From Cafeteria roenbergensis (lineage: Eukaryota; Sar; Bigyra; Bicosoecida; Cafeteriaceae): DNA of 64,000 bases. The notes beneath the pieces were generated by a model. That model saw only the letters and a list, made by a program, of their open reading frames with translations. It ran no database searches and was not told where the DNA came from. Of the stretch, positions 35,701-37,051 are shown one piece after another. Every line of letters starts with the position of its first letter. Within the stretch, counting starts at the first letter, position 1. A program made the translations under genes and the position numbers. Location of the stretch: positions 682,001 to 746,000 of the forward strand of contig VLTN01000003.1 in assembly GCA_008330645.1 (NCBI GenBank), written 5' to 3'.

Positions 35701-37051
35701 GATTGCCGTCCGCAAGGAAGGCCTGAAAGAGTTGACGGGGAGGCGTGCCAGCCCGCCCGGCAGGTCCCGGGGCGCCGAACGCAGCACCGACGAGTCGATG
35801 AAGCAGTTCGCGAGCGGAAGTGCGGTTGAGCTCGGGCAGGTCGTTGACACGAATGCCAAGGCCCATTCGTGCGGTCATGGCCGTCGAGCGGGCGCTGGGA
35901 AGCTGGAAGCCGCCAGCCTCACTGCTGAGCAGCGGGTGGATCCCATCCACAAGCTCGAAGCCCCACGCGCGCAGGCTTGCAGGGGGCGCGCCATCCGCGA
36001 ACTGGCTCGCCCAGGCCGCTCGTGCGGCCATGTGAAACGCAGCACCAATCGACGCTGGCGAGACAGCATGTGCTGCTGCGCCTCCCTGCCTGTCAAACCT
36101 GATGTGGGCCGTGGCAATGACTACTTCCTCGCCGTCGCAGGGCTGAAACGGACACTTCTGAACCACTTCGCGATTTGCGCAATGGCCGTACTCGTTCCGC
36201 GGGATGATCGTCTTTCGCCGGGAGCTCCTCCACCCGCCGCCCTGGGAGCCACAACCCAGACCACTGGAGCATGGGGAGAGCGCCTCCATGCCCCCCAGGG
36301 TGCAGTTCCGCTCGCAAGCGGCGCCATGGTCAAACTCAAAGAACCCGTGCCGAAAGCCCTGGCTTGAACAGAGCACCACGACATTCCCTGCTGCCCCCGT
36401 GCTATTGTCGCATACCTGCGTCGAGAAGAAGCCGTCAGGGGGCGCCTCGCAACCAGGGAGTCTGGTCGTTCCGACGGGTAGGACGTGGCACTGGACGCCC
36501 AGCCGAATTCGCGGGGGCCGAAGGTCCAGCTCTGCGAGCGGGCCAGACGGCGCGCCCCAGATGCCAATGTTGGGGTCACATCCGACGCCGGGGGTGGTCT
36601 TGCTGCCGCTTAGCTGGAACAAAGTCCGGCTTGGGCCTGCAGCGCGTCCCGCAGGTCCGCCCCCGTCCTCATGAACAAATTCAAGCGCGAATGGTGCAAA
36701 TGTCGCGTTGACTGACGGGCTGCTCGCGCCAGAGAGATGCTGCGGGGGTCGAGTCGAGCAGCAAAAAATGCGCTTGGAATCGGGATGTGCCTGTGAGCGG
36801 TCCTGTTCGGGGGGCGTTCTCGCTTGCCGCGCGCAGACAGCACGAACTCCGGTTTCGGTCTGCGAGGCTGCTGCACCCGTGGCTTGAGGGCTGCAAGCAG
36901 CCCACGCAGCGAACGCGCGCCCACTTACCCTGCCGTGTGGCGTGCTTGCCGATGGACCAGCTGGGTGCAACGGGCGGTCGCCTCGCCCGTCCGCGCCCCC
37001 ACACAACGCAGCGAAGGCCACCAGCGCCCACCACAGGGCGGGCCACCCCAT
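1..37051 (-). CDS. Giant secreted/surface multidomain protein (IPT/TIG-like modules, Cys-rich repeats), C-terminus beyond window
   Basis: One minus-strand frame (codon first bases at coordinates congruent to 1 mod 3) is open from the ATG at 37051 to base 1. In-frame stops at 37109 and 37076 fix this ATG as the first one. The protein starts MGWPALWWALAFAALCGG, a clear signal peptide. Removing one likely 189-base intron leaves at least 12,287 residues, already over 1 MDa and still incomplete. Order: TSP1-like cysteine motif (about residues 190-245), a roughly 9,000-10,000-residue stretch of IPT/TIG-like beta modules with a second beta module inside it, about two dozen CxxGxxC (GCC2/GCC3, ephrin-receptor-like) repeats (about residues 10,560-11,370), then a Trp/Cys-rich ectodomain cut by the window edge. 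I translated the ends fully and many internal samples; all were open. IPT/TIG domains are Ig-like folds found in large surface receptors. Adhesion, surface coat or particle capture is inference. Downstream transmembrane segments are expected but not visible. Codon third positions look less GC-biased than in genes to the right. Confidence 0.88.
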   Translation of the reverse strand, partial: MGWPALWWALVAFAALCGGADGRGDRPLHPAGPSASTPHGRVSGRAFAAWAACSPQATGAAASQTETGVRAVCARQARTPPEQDRSQAHPDSKRIFCCSTRPPQHLSGASSPSVNATFAPFALEFVHEDGGGPAGRAAGPSRTLFQLSGSKTTPGVGCDPNIGIWGAPSGPLAELDLRPPRIRLGVQCHVLPVGTTRLPGCEAPPDGFFSTQVCDNSTGAAGNVVVLCSSQGFRHGFFEFDHGAACERNCTLGGMEALSPCSSGLGCGSQGGGWRSSRRKTIIPRNEYGHCANREVVQKCPFQPCDGEEVVIATAHIRFDRQGGAAAHAVSPASIGAAFHMAARAAWASQFADGAPPASLRAWGFELVDGIHPLLSSEAGGFQLPSARSTAMTARMGLGIRVNDLPELNRTSARELLHRLVGAAFGAPGPAGRAGTPPRQLFQAFLADGNPGLAAAVELNTASIQAQRPSSDAARSTAAVDARPAAALVLSSGAVAGVMTVSVDGNDTPISVRNRDRVSFAPPLGRGDGFLDSVAKFWGPLEAVSSALGVLDIAGSSANVSVTANDLGNAGWPGPRSAQTSLRFGAFRREVPPSSRLQISTVASPEPTGVVLRVKAPDSPFAQANATDGPSRACILDAWVGFGPCRRSIVAESIERASDSWLCKFNRSELSQLPAGAVAAELVAFGSATLPIPVVLWNAPPVELLPSWPVAVERSTIRLLAASGGPGLRHLGLAAGPQPHLRCIWTQRQGGAPLFTAAAWEGPATGAARCRSPALEGPAAQFQVSLGFSSVPRQEQRLGSLAVVGSTQDAAVTLVPVVDRPSKRCLEIFASVGRATVIVELPQVPHRLAAAWEPPVCHFKLTSHAPSAASARGSGLSSRRGRWLAAGPAAVLAAECLLPASLARGFGWSSTSLELRLSVGGGPAVSGWRKACDDSALELLSTNISVAEAGRALVVGFRAAASASLMSHSQGQLQCRLHVGESVHAVGAATSASIPSRPPRSPAETLSGACSFPGSSLPHAGTSISLRLGIEAAGLAQPAVTSSRFAPLLVLSRPQTVLMGKQVASRGSLVRLAVRLGQDTPQHPVPFWCEFRSLNATSMAWRSLRSPHGAHLVPGKDGYAMATCAVPLKLPGSGPLQAWLGTVRVVVFPSDLLSEMPATQGARLTVIAKAQATPARAAVTYGQHFSFKLKLRPQDEALGHRLESFLDGAACVLQCGSKQARIDAVSISVQGGMELQGTCRWPPGDATTVCSPRAGFQSGCAVWLAAPSEPIPAETDASRSRRGMTVLPRVCVASARSTLGPGLIWDQPLLEQAVQVSVRLPPALVSHTQLGYLRNASCGLCGKQFGTASRLEAQRAAGSATIECNVSTASCPRTGAAEQQVELSLEIAGQSTRSSSLNLTLVRDWEPDLELVQTPRLWTASAGRAAATAVVGFTTANASLKVAELQCVWLRRSLSDGIAGTSPVQVLRAGAPAFGVEAACTVPAGAVAASYAHMVAVLPKSLHTRAATLAVAWHKRRPLLWLAAPLVAEQPEGALSIIPPLDSHAKVLLDQPLLLAHWESLHCKFVDRRSGVGSASGAWRLASIDGDGQSATVRCPVKRQGEPEGDHVVVLQVRSAWGARPLVEFWGQAVVIQVSGPLQGADLALPALRSELHPGASMQLADRGGGVMPWRRWLHKAARTCQLRVATLPDAAANQSLAAPPQRTVLGMLAGSATSKTAVWCRPVAGEWLADGDEVLDRVSFALVALSIWRREDDEQRPPALEVGPAVFRLDTPPGACLERPQIAVLRRAQDSQRHSAVGCVRVGAAMAEQEPSELRCVLRRADGARSGGAWGHGQSLTLAHAGSVAGASSQAGEVLCPMQPAQLGVEPAGIASQTLLAVQIGVQAAAQARTRTAQTHWGEAAILLSEAVLDDAMLQDIEVSAIAGDVVQRNLSWSGSVSAVSRVLDASRCSFAFRRHQQQPIIGRRPVWRLASVSAASGRVSVLTSCRLPGDIAGGVSVWLSVAQSGENVNVAVVSQWVRVLEPPPKLAPVSIAVQRASSDLDPVRTSLRCLEAPSTGFLASLKAGRWSCRVSIQSGFAPRSYVVQNATLLAGMGIGCGAEVLHGSAEVELVPSIQYSGQPSVAVEVASPALRVRLAAVPVSRLLNASPGRVREGGGVQVKALLANSSLHAAAWGVYLWCVWSRVEPQPGGIVAITPATLATASGILCPSPATRPGTLALALAATPAGEPGATTGWGSAGSSTLAALPPGLELLSSRGVAGDPPAPWLDAAAPRLEVTPAAVVLEAGPLSGPGSGGTEVVFRGEGLGSAGGQLECDFGGIRTRARLRPDGESVACRSPAAADRQLSVSLALLADGQMVGKPPGSRTDEFRYFASVSWANVAPRHVFAFKPFEIRLSSAGEVWAHGEGASCRIQVFDTPQGARLVEATESLVSGSSLVCRFERLAECSSGPKALLFSSRAAVSVGASAKWAYVGGVTLHCQGIPGSMEPELVFNGASTTAVLRWPTLAGGNHPLPAAAHWSKCRFDQASGASVDSPLLLLSDTFAVCAVPNLLPGLLTASLVTEASGGLLPEAMPVAHGRAEDPPPVVGLVPPVILDRSRQAAVTVLLGGAASSPSWPITPACWVAESRVVASLSQRPFGISCSIPHRLVRAGARLTVAASLNGRDVLPGNETPLSVQVHSPPAVVDVWPSVLVRAALPSDAATELRMQLHGTAWLADLLLPALRCSIDALYVGSGQGLDAVTCPATVATNGSASVVTCRVPLSALLSGSSAVQVKVIGVLGTPLLEGADSDASSFPVVTVAVPWAPQVALVDLRPLAVSEAGGQTVHAGAAGQLGSSGVRLWCVWSRVEPQPGGIVAITPATLATASGILCPSPATRPGTLALALAATPAGEPGATTGWGSAGSSTLAALPPGLELLSSRGVAGDPPAPWLDAAAPRLEVTPAAVVLEAGPLSGPGSGGTEVVFRGEGLGSAGGQLECDFGGIRTRARLRPDGESVACNAPASPAQRPGQLLPTSDLPPVPLKLVDSSNDAVLGAQTGSLWFGYAKTPEISALWPRAVAPSGRCGGPLHVFGFGFINASELLCLVGEAPSRGTFVSYSRVECRDWESALAGPTAPGSQLPVRLSFRSGTQTLTSSASAIVVWPNPVIQTASPTTLASGGGTITIRGSDLNFPLPQGTLCALTSGRIDTQAESCLAGPDINPLPSPVVGVVRVLSSERLTCTFGSLSPGSFDLVIWREGTARSALAAGRIRVDASFRGAAAFPTAGVLGLSQPVTFVGLSLPPVLAAQGVGGLPDLYCVFGDDVTVAHWSSTTSAHCRPPASVKGASVVALELVANCSTLAGCSSFAVGTEILFQGHFEFVKASSALEVLPPWVMVPSEGATSVQLGGSGIRAWLREIAAPEVELARHWCSAKPMEPMNPQSVPSQGTPDAPLRGMLVAESNGLMLCIFDSPDPPGQIRHSLAGKCAASSQSEFCSAEYLVQLHESASAAGAPSSLASLSAVATFSLAPRPIRVTPSRLVKCQPGGAWPALRIMVASPLPSVPLECRLWNTGRNASRIGTAPALADGAYAAYCSLASLWTARVVEQVILVEVGAPTVDSQPAQPSRSALPLVVEPCPSVRLSATARAVEGADGPVATVRFDGAGELARSIHEGRSRALDGMPLLVCRWALLPSDFDEELETPVVWNAATASAECGLPAKLAAVRVASSARILALSGVTNSGKGQYSVAWEGQVNSEAATIVLSVDRVFASAPLSAAQSASLRVVLLRDPRARLGPVGRCSFACFGQNTSVWGKVSPRDGAWDCTVAMSEMSRLRLPFGTGLGDGEPCEGQRLLVTLQEGSSTSTAALPAGLLTSLIPDASRDTASAAAFPSVLISGTRASVALLSLPPTHQVDVGATFCLFAGRLPTAAKWISDTAASCDVPGGLRPGSIRLRLRWVAAGRPGGVSVRLRVLRAPEVSAPRLRVEPPGVDSVVEFRGGPFPLADQGGPDLACVEGTGSEVGAVASGVQFRSPVAVSATLVQCSPPQRNGTVSGLAVRHVAGGHELLAPLRTVEQACETCLPQSPKPGTFLSVSVHPSTIVIGADSTRDAAAPVKVAGLPLGSSPAKEWCEWAGAESGVMFGSSAMTRDPLEPSTGACSLPVSSSLAAAVAESKQSQVQLALVVSSSAGSLAEVRVGVVTVKLQCAMWSAAPAVVLVGAPALPSPIHVEATGLLNPSTGLERELYCRIGAALPERAAVTSDTRLLCPGPGTQPHRTGPASLRIFEAVAQSQDGARTQSLRACAGQRVVLQLARVARVSVWPVVPEEGVRAPGSPRVAFVVQALISGLASDGLAASFAAPTCQLSSQPRGAASAVATGTLLGVRRTGSSSSDLELTVECQWSISQLEDVSLEGRRAVVVKVGARNATSFASAPLDIEAARAASGATTAPRVTGGAVVLSSGGSGTARLQFDAGWPGKGLNSSCSLHFGRLDLHVVGMLQPSTIAGQPHLNPRPTSACFFPELERQVLNRTRTIGRLDLSNMGLATLEAASPGVPGHFQALVRLEPALEFSSPPVAVPLANGSTAVVGLISRPLLWSAAASAGPEGCRIGSRRAFHQVVAWAGAGQAAQFGCLFSASLSVGGLGGLRMALQEPESGSSAISAAPLAVPSSVSLLAASWPSDELSLALSICYAGGRWQSGRGLSLPTHCQFDSGEANGLASHKSSVSRNATTMQGPSRACSMGVVVVACQVPWQVLLSLGSTPWRVGALAAESSVFGPLQLGESLPVPLPAAAPSLQRGFTGAGAVWEGEGVAVRLPAPAAELRCQCEWTQEPLTGRRALAVPGQHQGRTMLLCKAPSGWQGSARLQASCCGTRENCTRSVPIAQAGVLLLQRPSVRSLAVEAQQYGSATLLIQGQGFSPEHAFYCSMAGATVPTVAEFVSHGALRCRHPRSSSASGGPKGTSDSVGAVVFVWGRPFFHGASASLPTVSGSTLLGRVRIRKPQELAVVASSPAAVVAGTSEWLSLQLAPGSVAAMYSATGRQPTFECAWTAPGSRAAQVSDALVMADTARCQFQPQHTIRSPASVAVRLQQRVSEQTQSMAQVLVSGDAKVLVVPRTQLYRLWPVVVLSSRPARLEVTATAIGGALPWQRGMQECRFATPQGHTAISAAGPSAASLAIPGIARLGCTVPPLAQWAPDLANSSAVSISVAVAAKGQTQAPSLGGSAASGLKLTVLRGAVLLSAVTPAVIPKHGGAAMEIRLDTSGSKIVSDVAKTQRLLCVVGRAVSRAWVERGESAVGCRSPPVGHPGRGLVRLAIDTSDPTVSPEAAPGVMLSSNSLVVEVADIAAVLSVWPLVLVAESDAQAPQGLTMTVAAGAGERSADAFWLRAALVGAQGLGRASEVQCSSVDGGNDESPNASNGVRIYCPFPSWASMGALARGVPSPSAAASWVAVALSSSPAAASSALDAAPDVLASFPRVGGWASSTRLECQARKLCAVLQVLPPMASPSIVVSPQSVSPAGGAVMRIASEALATAVAQSRVAFDCHLRVRALGSSQAAHSWAVPAAVLSSDDGSGSGSRLECTAPEMAEVAAHLVRQPDAKATAELSLQARGAASQLPLGKLSIRLAPRVASDADPGMVAVGLAADTPRLVRFQVRASWERSLLCAFGAPFRVDVAGFRSPDGSLECPLPLASVRRPTTTRVSVVDSDGLGSTSAATEDARFSSLPWWVGREGRPSTTVVVVPAATIETVLPESAWRLGGERVRLTGIGLDPASVSPFCVVFDRNLGFDALSQRSPAEILSDSSAECVLPAFWAADAGITLGWQGREPIPSAATVRFMALVSLGSAEPTSGPAGEATTVSLLGVGFLRIRNPRCLVRWIAAGDAAAHTGEAEELAKEWVRAVVVSNTEALCTVAGLPGATGAALALGDGVQSVSDQEAHFFFLPPVVLAAVSPRTITVGVPATIRLEGSGFASATHLTCRVGASEPRTARVVSDSLAECSIDAPSVPTSLIVALSGNGRRVSRWAGDGEGLGPRLEAIAEQSVVRIEPAAGGVSGGTVVHVFANSDLLAASAAGGPGLDAPQPFCYFGDAVVPGSTAPGASGPPSSFTCVSPPSEELGQRALRVELRAPFAPAGAFVHVPSSVVFTYVADSRVYGIVPPRLPASGQALSKIVGFGFSDWLAPKARFVVVPEGASTSPARQASVAVRVVSDTEAVVGVPPGLVSPSIGSSARASVSFEVGHGQWQMLPVPVQLYCPPQILRVVPGFVPAETATTVSLVGRGFSVLMAGGGLSCAFGGTDALGAASVLSDSQVECSVPALGNGPQRRLVFLVADGVAASQCGETDHIGAGVDAAQGGGGSACALEVVSRSVVDRVAPLVVSNAGGQTLTWYGFNLASLASQPGLACRFWGMEPSDTPAFGVTHGFRAEKNWPQSPPMMDPGQDRVRCRVPPLLGVQGPVTVQLVHEAAAAQLAGTPRPLGVSPASLNEGLGVAVNVSFYEPPAVRSVLPAVVSHRGGAQLVLQLRRPLTAAPAHLSAWQPRCIFVARATGEQVAASDASVSVATSREGPALARCLSPRLQSGALSFALKTQREDIAVCLALLPAAPVDPGLGGHVTVIHWDLELLQAAPVAATPTWDGQVFARAEEPDRFLAAAESGGLAGLKCGFHEVGAGDRPRLDSPALISLEASGVACRWPAPGMEPRAGQSFHLVVGFSAGEVSTSTGPVTVTDESFVLRASPSLVVVGWPTAVNASVSRWGNHREQLPQDCVFGPRQAAWQEGRSSARALLSLSLPGESLVGCVVSAQSAGLHWLGVVESGSRVPRVVQQASALVRAVEEVRVSAAWPSKLHRVKQARMQLRADEPSAAADACCWACGTRAASPGQLVSSPGTQWACGAIGWLAANRSYTCREVRSAGCPERHQSLTMAIAGAGVFLSKELVVPLLGGFAAPHAVVPSVWTRAPLPLPVASLPPAALVELGTALPSGVSVGDAVWCNSSARGAGQLPAWSSVTRGRIVAKSWVECTRPDVPAEYASARPEALLRLEAAEARQQIQRLSLPFGRTPVEEVQRVSIRPQAPCGQQTRLQYRTEGSARGLPHTANVTLEFSGAPKTAVLRIEAEVFRAPRLQLVLPLAATTMNLPPQFQIVAGRAGLERSRAIHSWMSAADIRSALEVLPSFQGSEVTIERLWVPEGVARVNVSLRTAFAGVPPVALESEASTSEWHRLLAGSSRLEILDHGTACDEFRVTVARDQSGAASRARCWARPSGRFLFSVDTTDTVAAVQDAVARSLLGEMGPLSVAVEDSLASRVVRIGFPSGVEANPPAPVELELQCEVAPGSRSTVSAVRSSTSRAVGPVEGAASVTAAVSAYLNLPWSPSEAFTVHTATSALELRDLLAAAGLRASVARRASATQAAVEWEIVAHEADSGLLNLSVSPAVQQQRSGAPLVTSLVVADHGSKPLDLRVPLSGHSRRFWLMFEGHVSRELLTNATVEDIASAVQAELPCFGSAAVTDDSRGTVAAGRQLRISVLKTGCAALWSGALLPQFVEEGANPASALLLSPGQSDGSAWRLYGSVSSGSAADSASAFASTWIPQDADASDIELALSAAGVGVVTVRSVGPARPFPTTLVVSFDGRRSGILQLGVESKPPRRVSAAIQLSENASSAKCCIEPSDSPALLVGAECNLSSSEQPLAWRRAQLVGISQTSGVEDSTREVAQAEHASRLIFPSSSTAAAVKAAVSSAVLAGCPQLGDSSRLRTLLQATHVVGPLRHADGGTSWDVDFDPELSNLVTVRLDLADPSLDATGRATAAVTRSAVAPLVVRISVASPLSVVGGWLTFAAASNASAQTGKVAWNATPAEVAGSLSQLETVGRAREALGFQCQSVAGSGPNWDVALLDIPRDAALKSGIPFVGIGATLLTSAFQGAAVHIDPCSGPMLPAAGIGKLRLELPASTYPQGGVGATPWLDPWATADEIEAAFASIGSPSVRVSARDVAGGRDWVLTFASGRPSSASWALDAQAEGLPAALTAVPEANSPLRVEVSRLQTGHAGVGAAVFRVLQPGRLETDELARRVPLAAGEGEMAAALERLPGVAPGVSVRIESGPGDEQSWTITFSASQPSTIPAISVDWELLEYQGRRTGTATADAIGDEPAAAALSGVFDWHWDSDSMAALLGEPPRRAAACTLQAIPVQVSDRELQALLATCTKSASLLEVRRVEAPREGIPRMHANLRAFSLSVGPSPGSIRGGGAYRFPLPVIGAAGVLGTDATASVFEARGGCCAISLSMDGMHFGAATAFFAVEESVSRVVLASPELLELGTAARQALVFRGLHPQTGSLRCGFRLASAVAWSPVSLDSGSASCAVPTPVTIAVPPSLGPRAVVHGFIGIGETSVEQPLATFAIEARAPPLLVGAAEVVALPEDVGLDGQLELRLQASLEMLGGDAGQGLLCACLCPGCSAERPVVSNASVLATHGGVADVVCPTGVRQASAAAVGQWAVALGWNAEAVAARAAQPRPGGQVLVTTFRPVALGKLLSELARPVPWNGTSSRLSFSLKGDVPLAVATELEVVIGDDEPVDAYPGPARAVLGLHAPTAPTTRPGRLGGASEPRVARLQSQGDSLQVALPGHRGVVEEVQVVSMSSPLLQPDSHILSFSLWAPQGGNQPWGGAAVVVSDASLSPPACDSSMAALGRVASAEVAQLPTSFNNFSSVADGQVWNASGATVRLEELSAERLRAAILQGTGATAVKVEELSPAEAARHAFGASGACSRTPGMSIHGLPELRLQDGPLCGLRGMRLAVASDDVVTCMRPRRVTDARELPSSESRPALAVAFKVQVQSWDGPAPLLLAGAVLPGSRSSDEVGAASATEDIRVRATRVPNSGKLLGARGWHARAGAVPSARLRIWPELQVNLTMPDRAGMPEVQLISLRASSPLHERASGPLGLSILASSAGGWANVSVFASEEQLAFAILASDGSQVAVRRRLLDSQTAGAPFAVDYEVQWAAPGPRQLLRAALSGQAANSLASDVLVRVSRVRLGVPASSAPDAVTVFCRICDAQLGPVRVNETVGVDGDWLRRALAAVLRPNGIGYLIQDEGGNGVPGRHASWTVRLVGQRALDLLGSGPQRGGDEHPLPLAVSPSQDPNVSVSLLWPGLTPHSEAMMSMRIRVNVLGWGAVPPGVANRRPLASFEIGCSAPPAAAAAGLQRALELAASNVSGEALLGTRDPVDGVGLANLSMAHVVATREAVADPFDCAWEFSLSAGLGAGPMLQVEWAEGASSTLAAGYDMVQQVLQWGNYSSLSGEVNLAFDGVPAALGMQARLATDEKQRWTSSLDVNDTGPINLAASLKALPGVGSINVSVSCGPHPHTRTMLAACGQRCGPAPLEQCEWVVQFHAEPAERVGIWHLGAQPLLNVNASGLLPLGQSGVAVHRLVQGVGASRSLRIRAAGRILAGAQERELVERNQDTLAGLPTAGSFVTYVAWPVLWDVEPRSLPATGWNGSLAVRVAPFSPPLGPATLLSREFKWRFSGGQLLASHSRPALEDGDQITTRLGIAMPDAPLEPELHHTVPASCACTNCSRGASLVCEARKLPMTMPDSGVVAVRLSVDGTHYSPPQSGTSIDSRTDTLALFSPPRLARVFPPFGPKRGGGFAIVTGAGIADLRASQAQAQASRLGLAWDAWADEPSSCGEGTSGPWDTASCGTGSIRDSPFGATWQGLPVPRETLAGLNPSICQFGKSQREAVAAARTRSSAAGTAAAQVARSFGEELSRIPLAAFGGDAEALGCAVPPLGEAAGCEVSDCAHLGAQSSSPTTGVDVTIRPGGREMGNAKLQYTYTQDLEASAVAPLRGSWGGGTDVRIELAAPLGLGVVQLEHARCRFRMQSLSPAAQRLLGGLQSGDTSWGEHGATSPALPVHGAPADGDDAPAAGVRAVTCRAPPMLRSAEVQAVAVTLEPQPNSTSGDWLGASPSASVLVSGPWAFSGDQGPASRLVTAAGRPIVTQPPGSAVAGIPRVRFQVSLCWVAPEWEVRGRFCGGARVSSRSLHAFADAAEVELAIEEAIASSPLGWAGAAALPPPKVARTPARPLAGGGVSFAWLFRFDPSSGDLPNGVVVVQAEPPAGRGNASAVLRAGPVRTLSNGSAGVFGSPPFSGSSTASSASGEAHVELALNGVDFEPTGFRFVYVQPPWVDSISPHFGLSSRDTVLRVSGRGFLNSTAALCRFSLATAGDAARTVVGQTPATVVNSTLLLCTAPPIHRQVVGSLVAPTKVTVQFALNGKDSAACDISSSAPGQAMFTYLPAGPVVAKVAPNVALSSGTTVLHVSGSGFLPTSEARCHFASAPILSADESQRPLSPTGEAPAVVVDAESAFCQAPALPIGTYTVRFANNGQDDSPAGAQLHVVDPPAVDSLRPVLGAAHVAGTRLQIAGQGFVNSSSLSCVFDDLAVAATFVSAKRIECLSPSLDQRRRAGYGQEFHPVGPYEHVFQTVEAPALAGAAGQPAGPNNTLRWISLQRLETLRPDPLSLSRRMFPGAANYPFVLAHSASVEVSVDGQSSSSDGFRFLFVEDPVVRRAVAPDKVRAAGPPGHAFILASGLVNTSMLRCRIGLNQGTAVYLSPRLMLCLGGQEAPGSEAQAAGGPAVSAPVGASINAFSDTGWTSLEIQPPCATGRFCPASALRGEQLLCPRGAYCPGRGMRNFTLCPPGTYQPMPASTECLRCPVGFSCPTPGLIQPVVCPAGFVCDVTGIETPRQPCPAGHFCLEGTVSTATACGQELLPELGFSQLSSAASLTPSHAELHASRRPGQPERVGSLFAGSRNSACFDNSTTDVGLQGGSIIGRFWAERRLLPLAPDQPFTPLRGRFCLDDTCVRLADEDAVSVSDAHFDYSSAGFRLRRPIPCPAGVFCAPGTATDSPREQGMAAPGPCMSAGGAACPQGSSQPQGAGAIPPGSFSVAGKRKQCPVGTFCPARGEADPMPCLPGTFNGQIGQPRCEPCPRGYICPGFGRVDPAICPAGFICSRKRLAEPNILCPRGFYCLNGTATADPFRNDTVLRPYPCRPGSYCLPGTRTPMVAHGEAGMAQNCTAGFFCEAGSNSPVGMGLCPRGFYCPTGTAVPIPSPKGHHVEILGALSSQMCLAGYYAPTIETVDCYPCPPGLMCEPDGSSMAVVCGPGTFRGILETDTVVCQDCPQGTWSKQFELRDRQQCTPCAPGVVCPEDGMVDPCSFHDFPMQYTAVERTEQALKELDRFTCPRLADHYWGVLLPPIDSTGRSHLFDDSDPLHPDAWCYTNPQPNGSIVYQRMRDYYGPLHELQRGNKSQGYGQVGVYNGQFGFGSLFMHLHIQADYDPFNLCEPGFFRFNDTAGEAQWHPGTCEADIICATPNRSRAEPCSEGYVCPDSTGALSAGDYPCNGGFVCDYGTTPDVSLLAPQSQFDMLCPAGYFCLDGTGPNQMFRRGCPPGYFCPTGTFEPLQGKIANDAMLRGLNTTTADPTLGLGEPKLLPGEKLPRRISAHDQRCFDSIDPLLQKQFRTAVDGNGRTAQVSLAVDAELLCARDHKWRTVLDAVARQECNCTRQVRVLHEAHRLWACTDKGATHIETVNKVQPRCEFWVTSGASPLGPGLTILDADVDSTPVEERQLWTRERLRGIPSVLNGWNFTDVAVRLPPPHLGPSYFRSCGHLQPVVNCSRRGPLDLRDPCPAFCSFREFKEWTDAAYLLAVDDTNPGKLRGASDRIDAFLFDSKWAVDLLDDVRRYERRDQGDDDAFSLRDELPERVSLVQGKTPHGTEGIVPLRYDHCRCQDALRCPNGTTSGTHATSIFDCKKTGNEVLRRAVPIPDEFLLNATDRPILSGLFSRSSGVGVLPLKAHQVAVLTLDLRELSVNFTWDAHYQLSIYADCTPCPPRYVCDYVPIPPVCEWPPVAEQVGFGSMCADCCNCQRKRLPYWLETNKKVGVFEDNKHTFVQIQISALRDTVLTVALELLHGLYYGDFERDMKGVGELHVFTPARAKYAPNDLANRRVFLALLERTDFEDVALPLNLPVQLVRVMGQPNEFEQAFENDVLIDRPADLLIGHPSYFASRTERLNASVQPVFGATGGVSSPAALAASSHAALRGRQSIAIASRSGPTRPESLRRSLLSAADVEGANPDGDFLYQSVMPDGPWVPRNQRYRPQPDVTRDPSYLVEQDSTWWTNAENTDTRFLYLPYLPWFSSCEGYDSHISIAKLMEDHPACIREPYASTQFVDPYFWNLKFDAVADRCYDPLWTPPSDLERVSTGDAPGVPLYCYYEENIFQSNPLTRWFELEDGQAAFYLTKEPVEAQDFEANALTGERWGRTNFLGSIRGTEKVVPVEVSSEPEKSLVPRLVGFTLDFFQVSRGYKRLVRAELSMGEYCTASSV
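2750..5190 (-). other. Cysteine-rich ephrin-receptor-like (GCC2/GCC3) repeat array in the giant protein
   Basis: The frame encodes about two dozen motifs of the form C-P-x-G-[FYT]-x-C, among them CPRGAYC, CPVGFSC, CPAGFVC, CPAGHFC, CPVGTFC, CPRGYIC, CPRGFYC, CTAGFFC, CPPGLMC, CPQGTW, CAPGVVC, CSEGYVC, CPAGYFC and CPPGYFC. Most are followed by a glycine- or asparagine-rich loop. This is the GCC2/GCC3 or Ephrin_rec_like repeat, disulphide-bonded and extracellular. A roughly 150-residue non-repeat segment (near 3.5 to 3.1 kb) containing YNGQFGFGSLFMHLH interrupts the array. Confidence 0.85.
12800..15100 (-). other. Second repeated beta module (A-x-E-[ML]-x-x-A-L-x-x-[LI]-G-V-x-V type) in the giant protein
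   Basis: Between the clear IPT copies lie units with an amphipathic helix, a short turn and two or three beta strands. Examples are GEMAAALERLPGVAPGVSV (about 12.9 kb), ATADEIEAAFASIGSPSV followed by a strand ending DWVLTF (about 13.2 kb), and ALELRDLLAAAGLRASV (about 15.0 kb). They resemble a helix-strand module I know from large bacterial and protist extracellular proteins (A-x-x-V-Q-A-A-L-E-A-L-P pattern). I am not certain of a family name. The limits are those of the copies I read; more may exist outside. Confidence 0.5.
28057..28528. repeat. 472-base exact direct repeat, copy A
   Basis: This segment is identical, base for base as far as I can read, to 30046-30517. The flanks differ immediately (t versus c on the left, g versus c on the right). 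Both copies lie in the giant reading frame at the same codon phase. Each encodes about 157 residues with an IPT-like core (LEVTPAAVVLEAG, then a GG-containing strand and LECDFGG). Confidence 0.95.
30046..30517. repeat. 472-base exact direct repeat, copy B
   Basis: Second copy of 28057-28528, in direct orientation, offset 1,989 bases, which is exactly 663 codons. The frame is kept and the peptide is identical. The intervening sequence is not repeated. Since all other modules of the protein are highly diverged, identity here points to recent duplication, gene conversion or an assembly artefact. Confidence 0.95.
36130..36290 (-). other. Thrombospondin type-1-like motif in the giant protein
   Basis: The translated segment runs SPCSSGLGCGSQGG, then WRSSRRKTI, a glycine, and a Cys-rich end finishing CPFQPC. 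This follows the TSP1 pattern: S-x-C, then C-G-x-G, R-x-R, G-x-C and a closing C-x4-C. The usual first tryptophan is missing, so it is a degenerate or related fold. It is followed by a mixed alpha/beta stretch with a putative SEA-like feel, for which I have no firm family. Confidence 0.45.
36740..36928 (-). other. Probable first intron of the giant gene
   Basis: On the minus strand a strong donor (CAGG followed by GTAAGT) comes right after the signal-peptide coding exon. A pyrimidine-rich tract containing TTTTTTGCTGCTC leads to an acceptor CCCCCGCAG. Both junctions are phase 0 and the length is 189 bases, exactly 63 codons without a stop. The frame therefore stays open whether or not it is spliced. 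Splicing joins the residues TPHGR to HLSGASS. The low-complexity reading of the retained version, compared with the residues on either side, favours a true intron. Confidence 0.65.
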
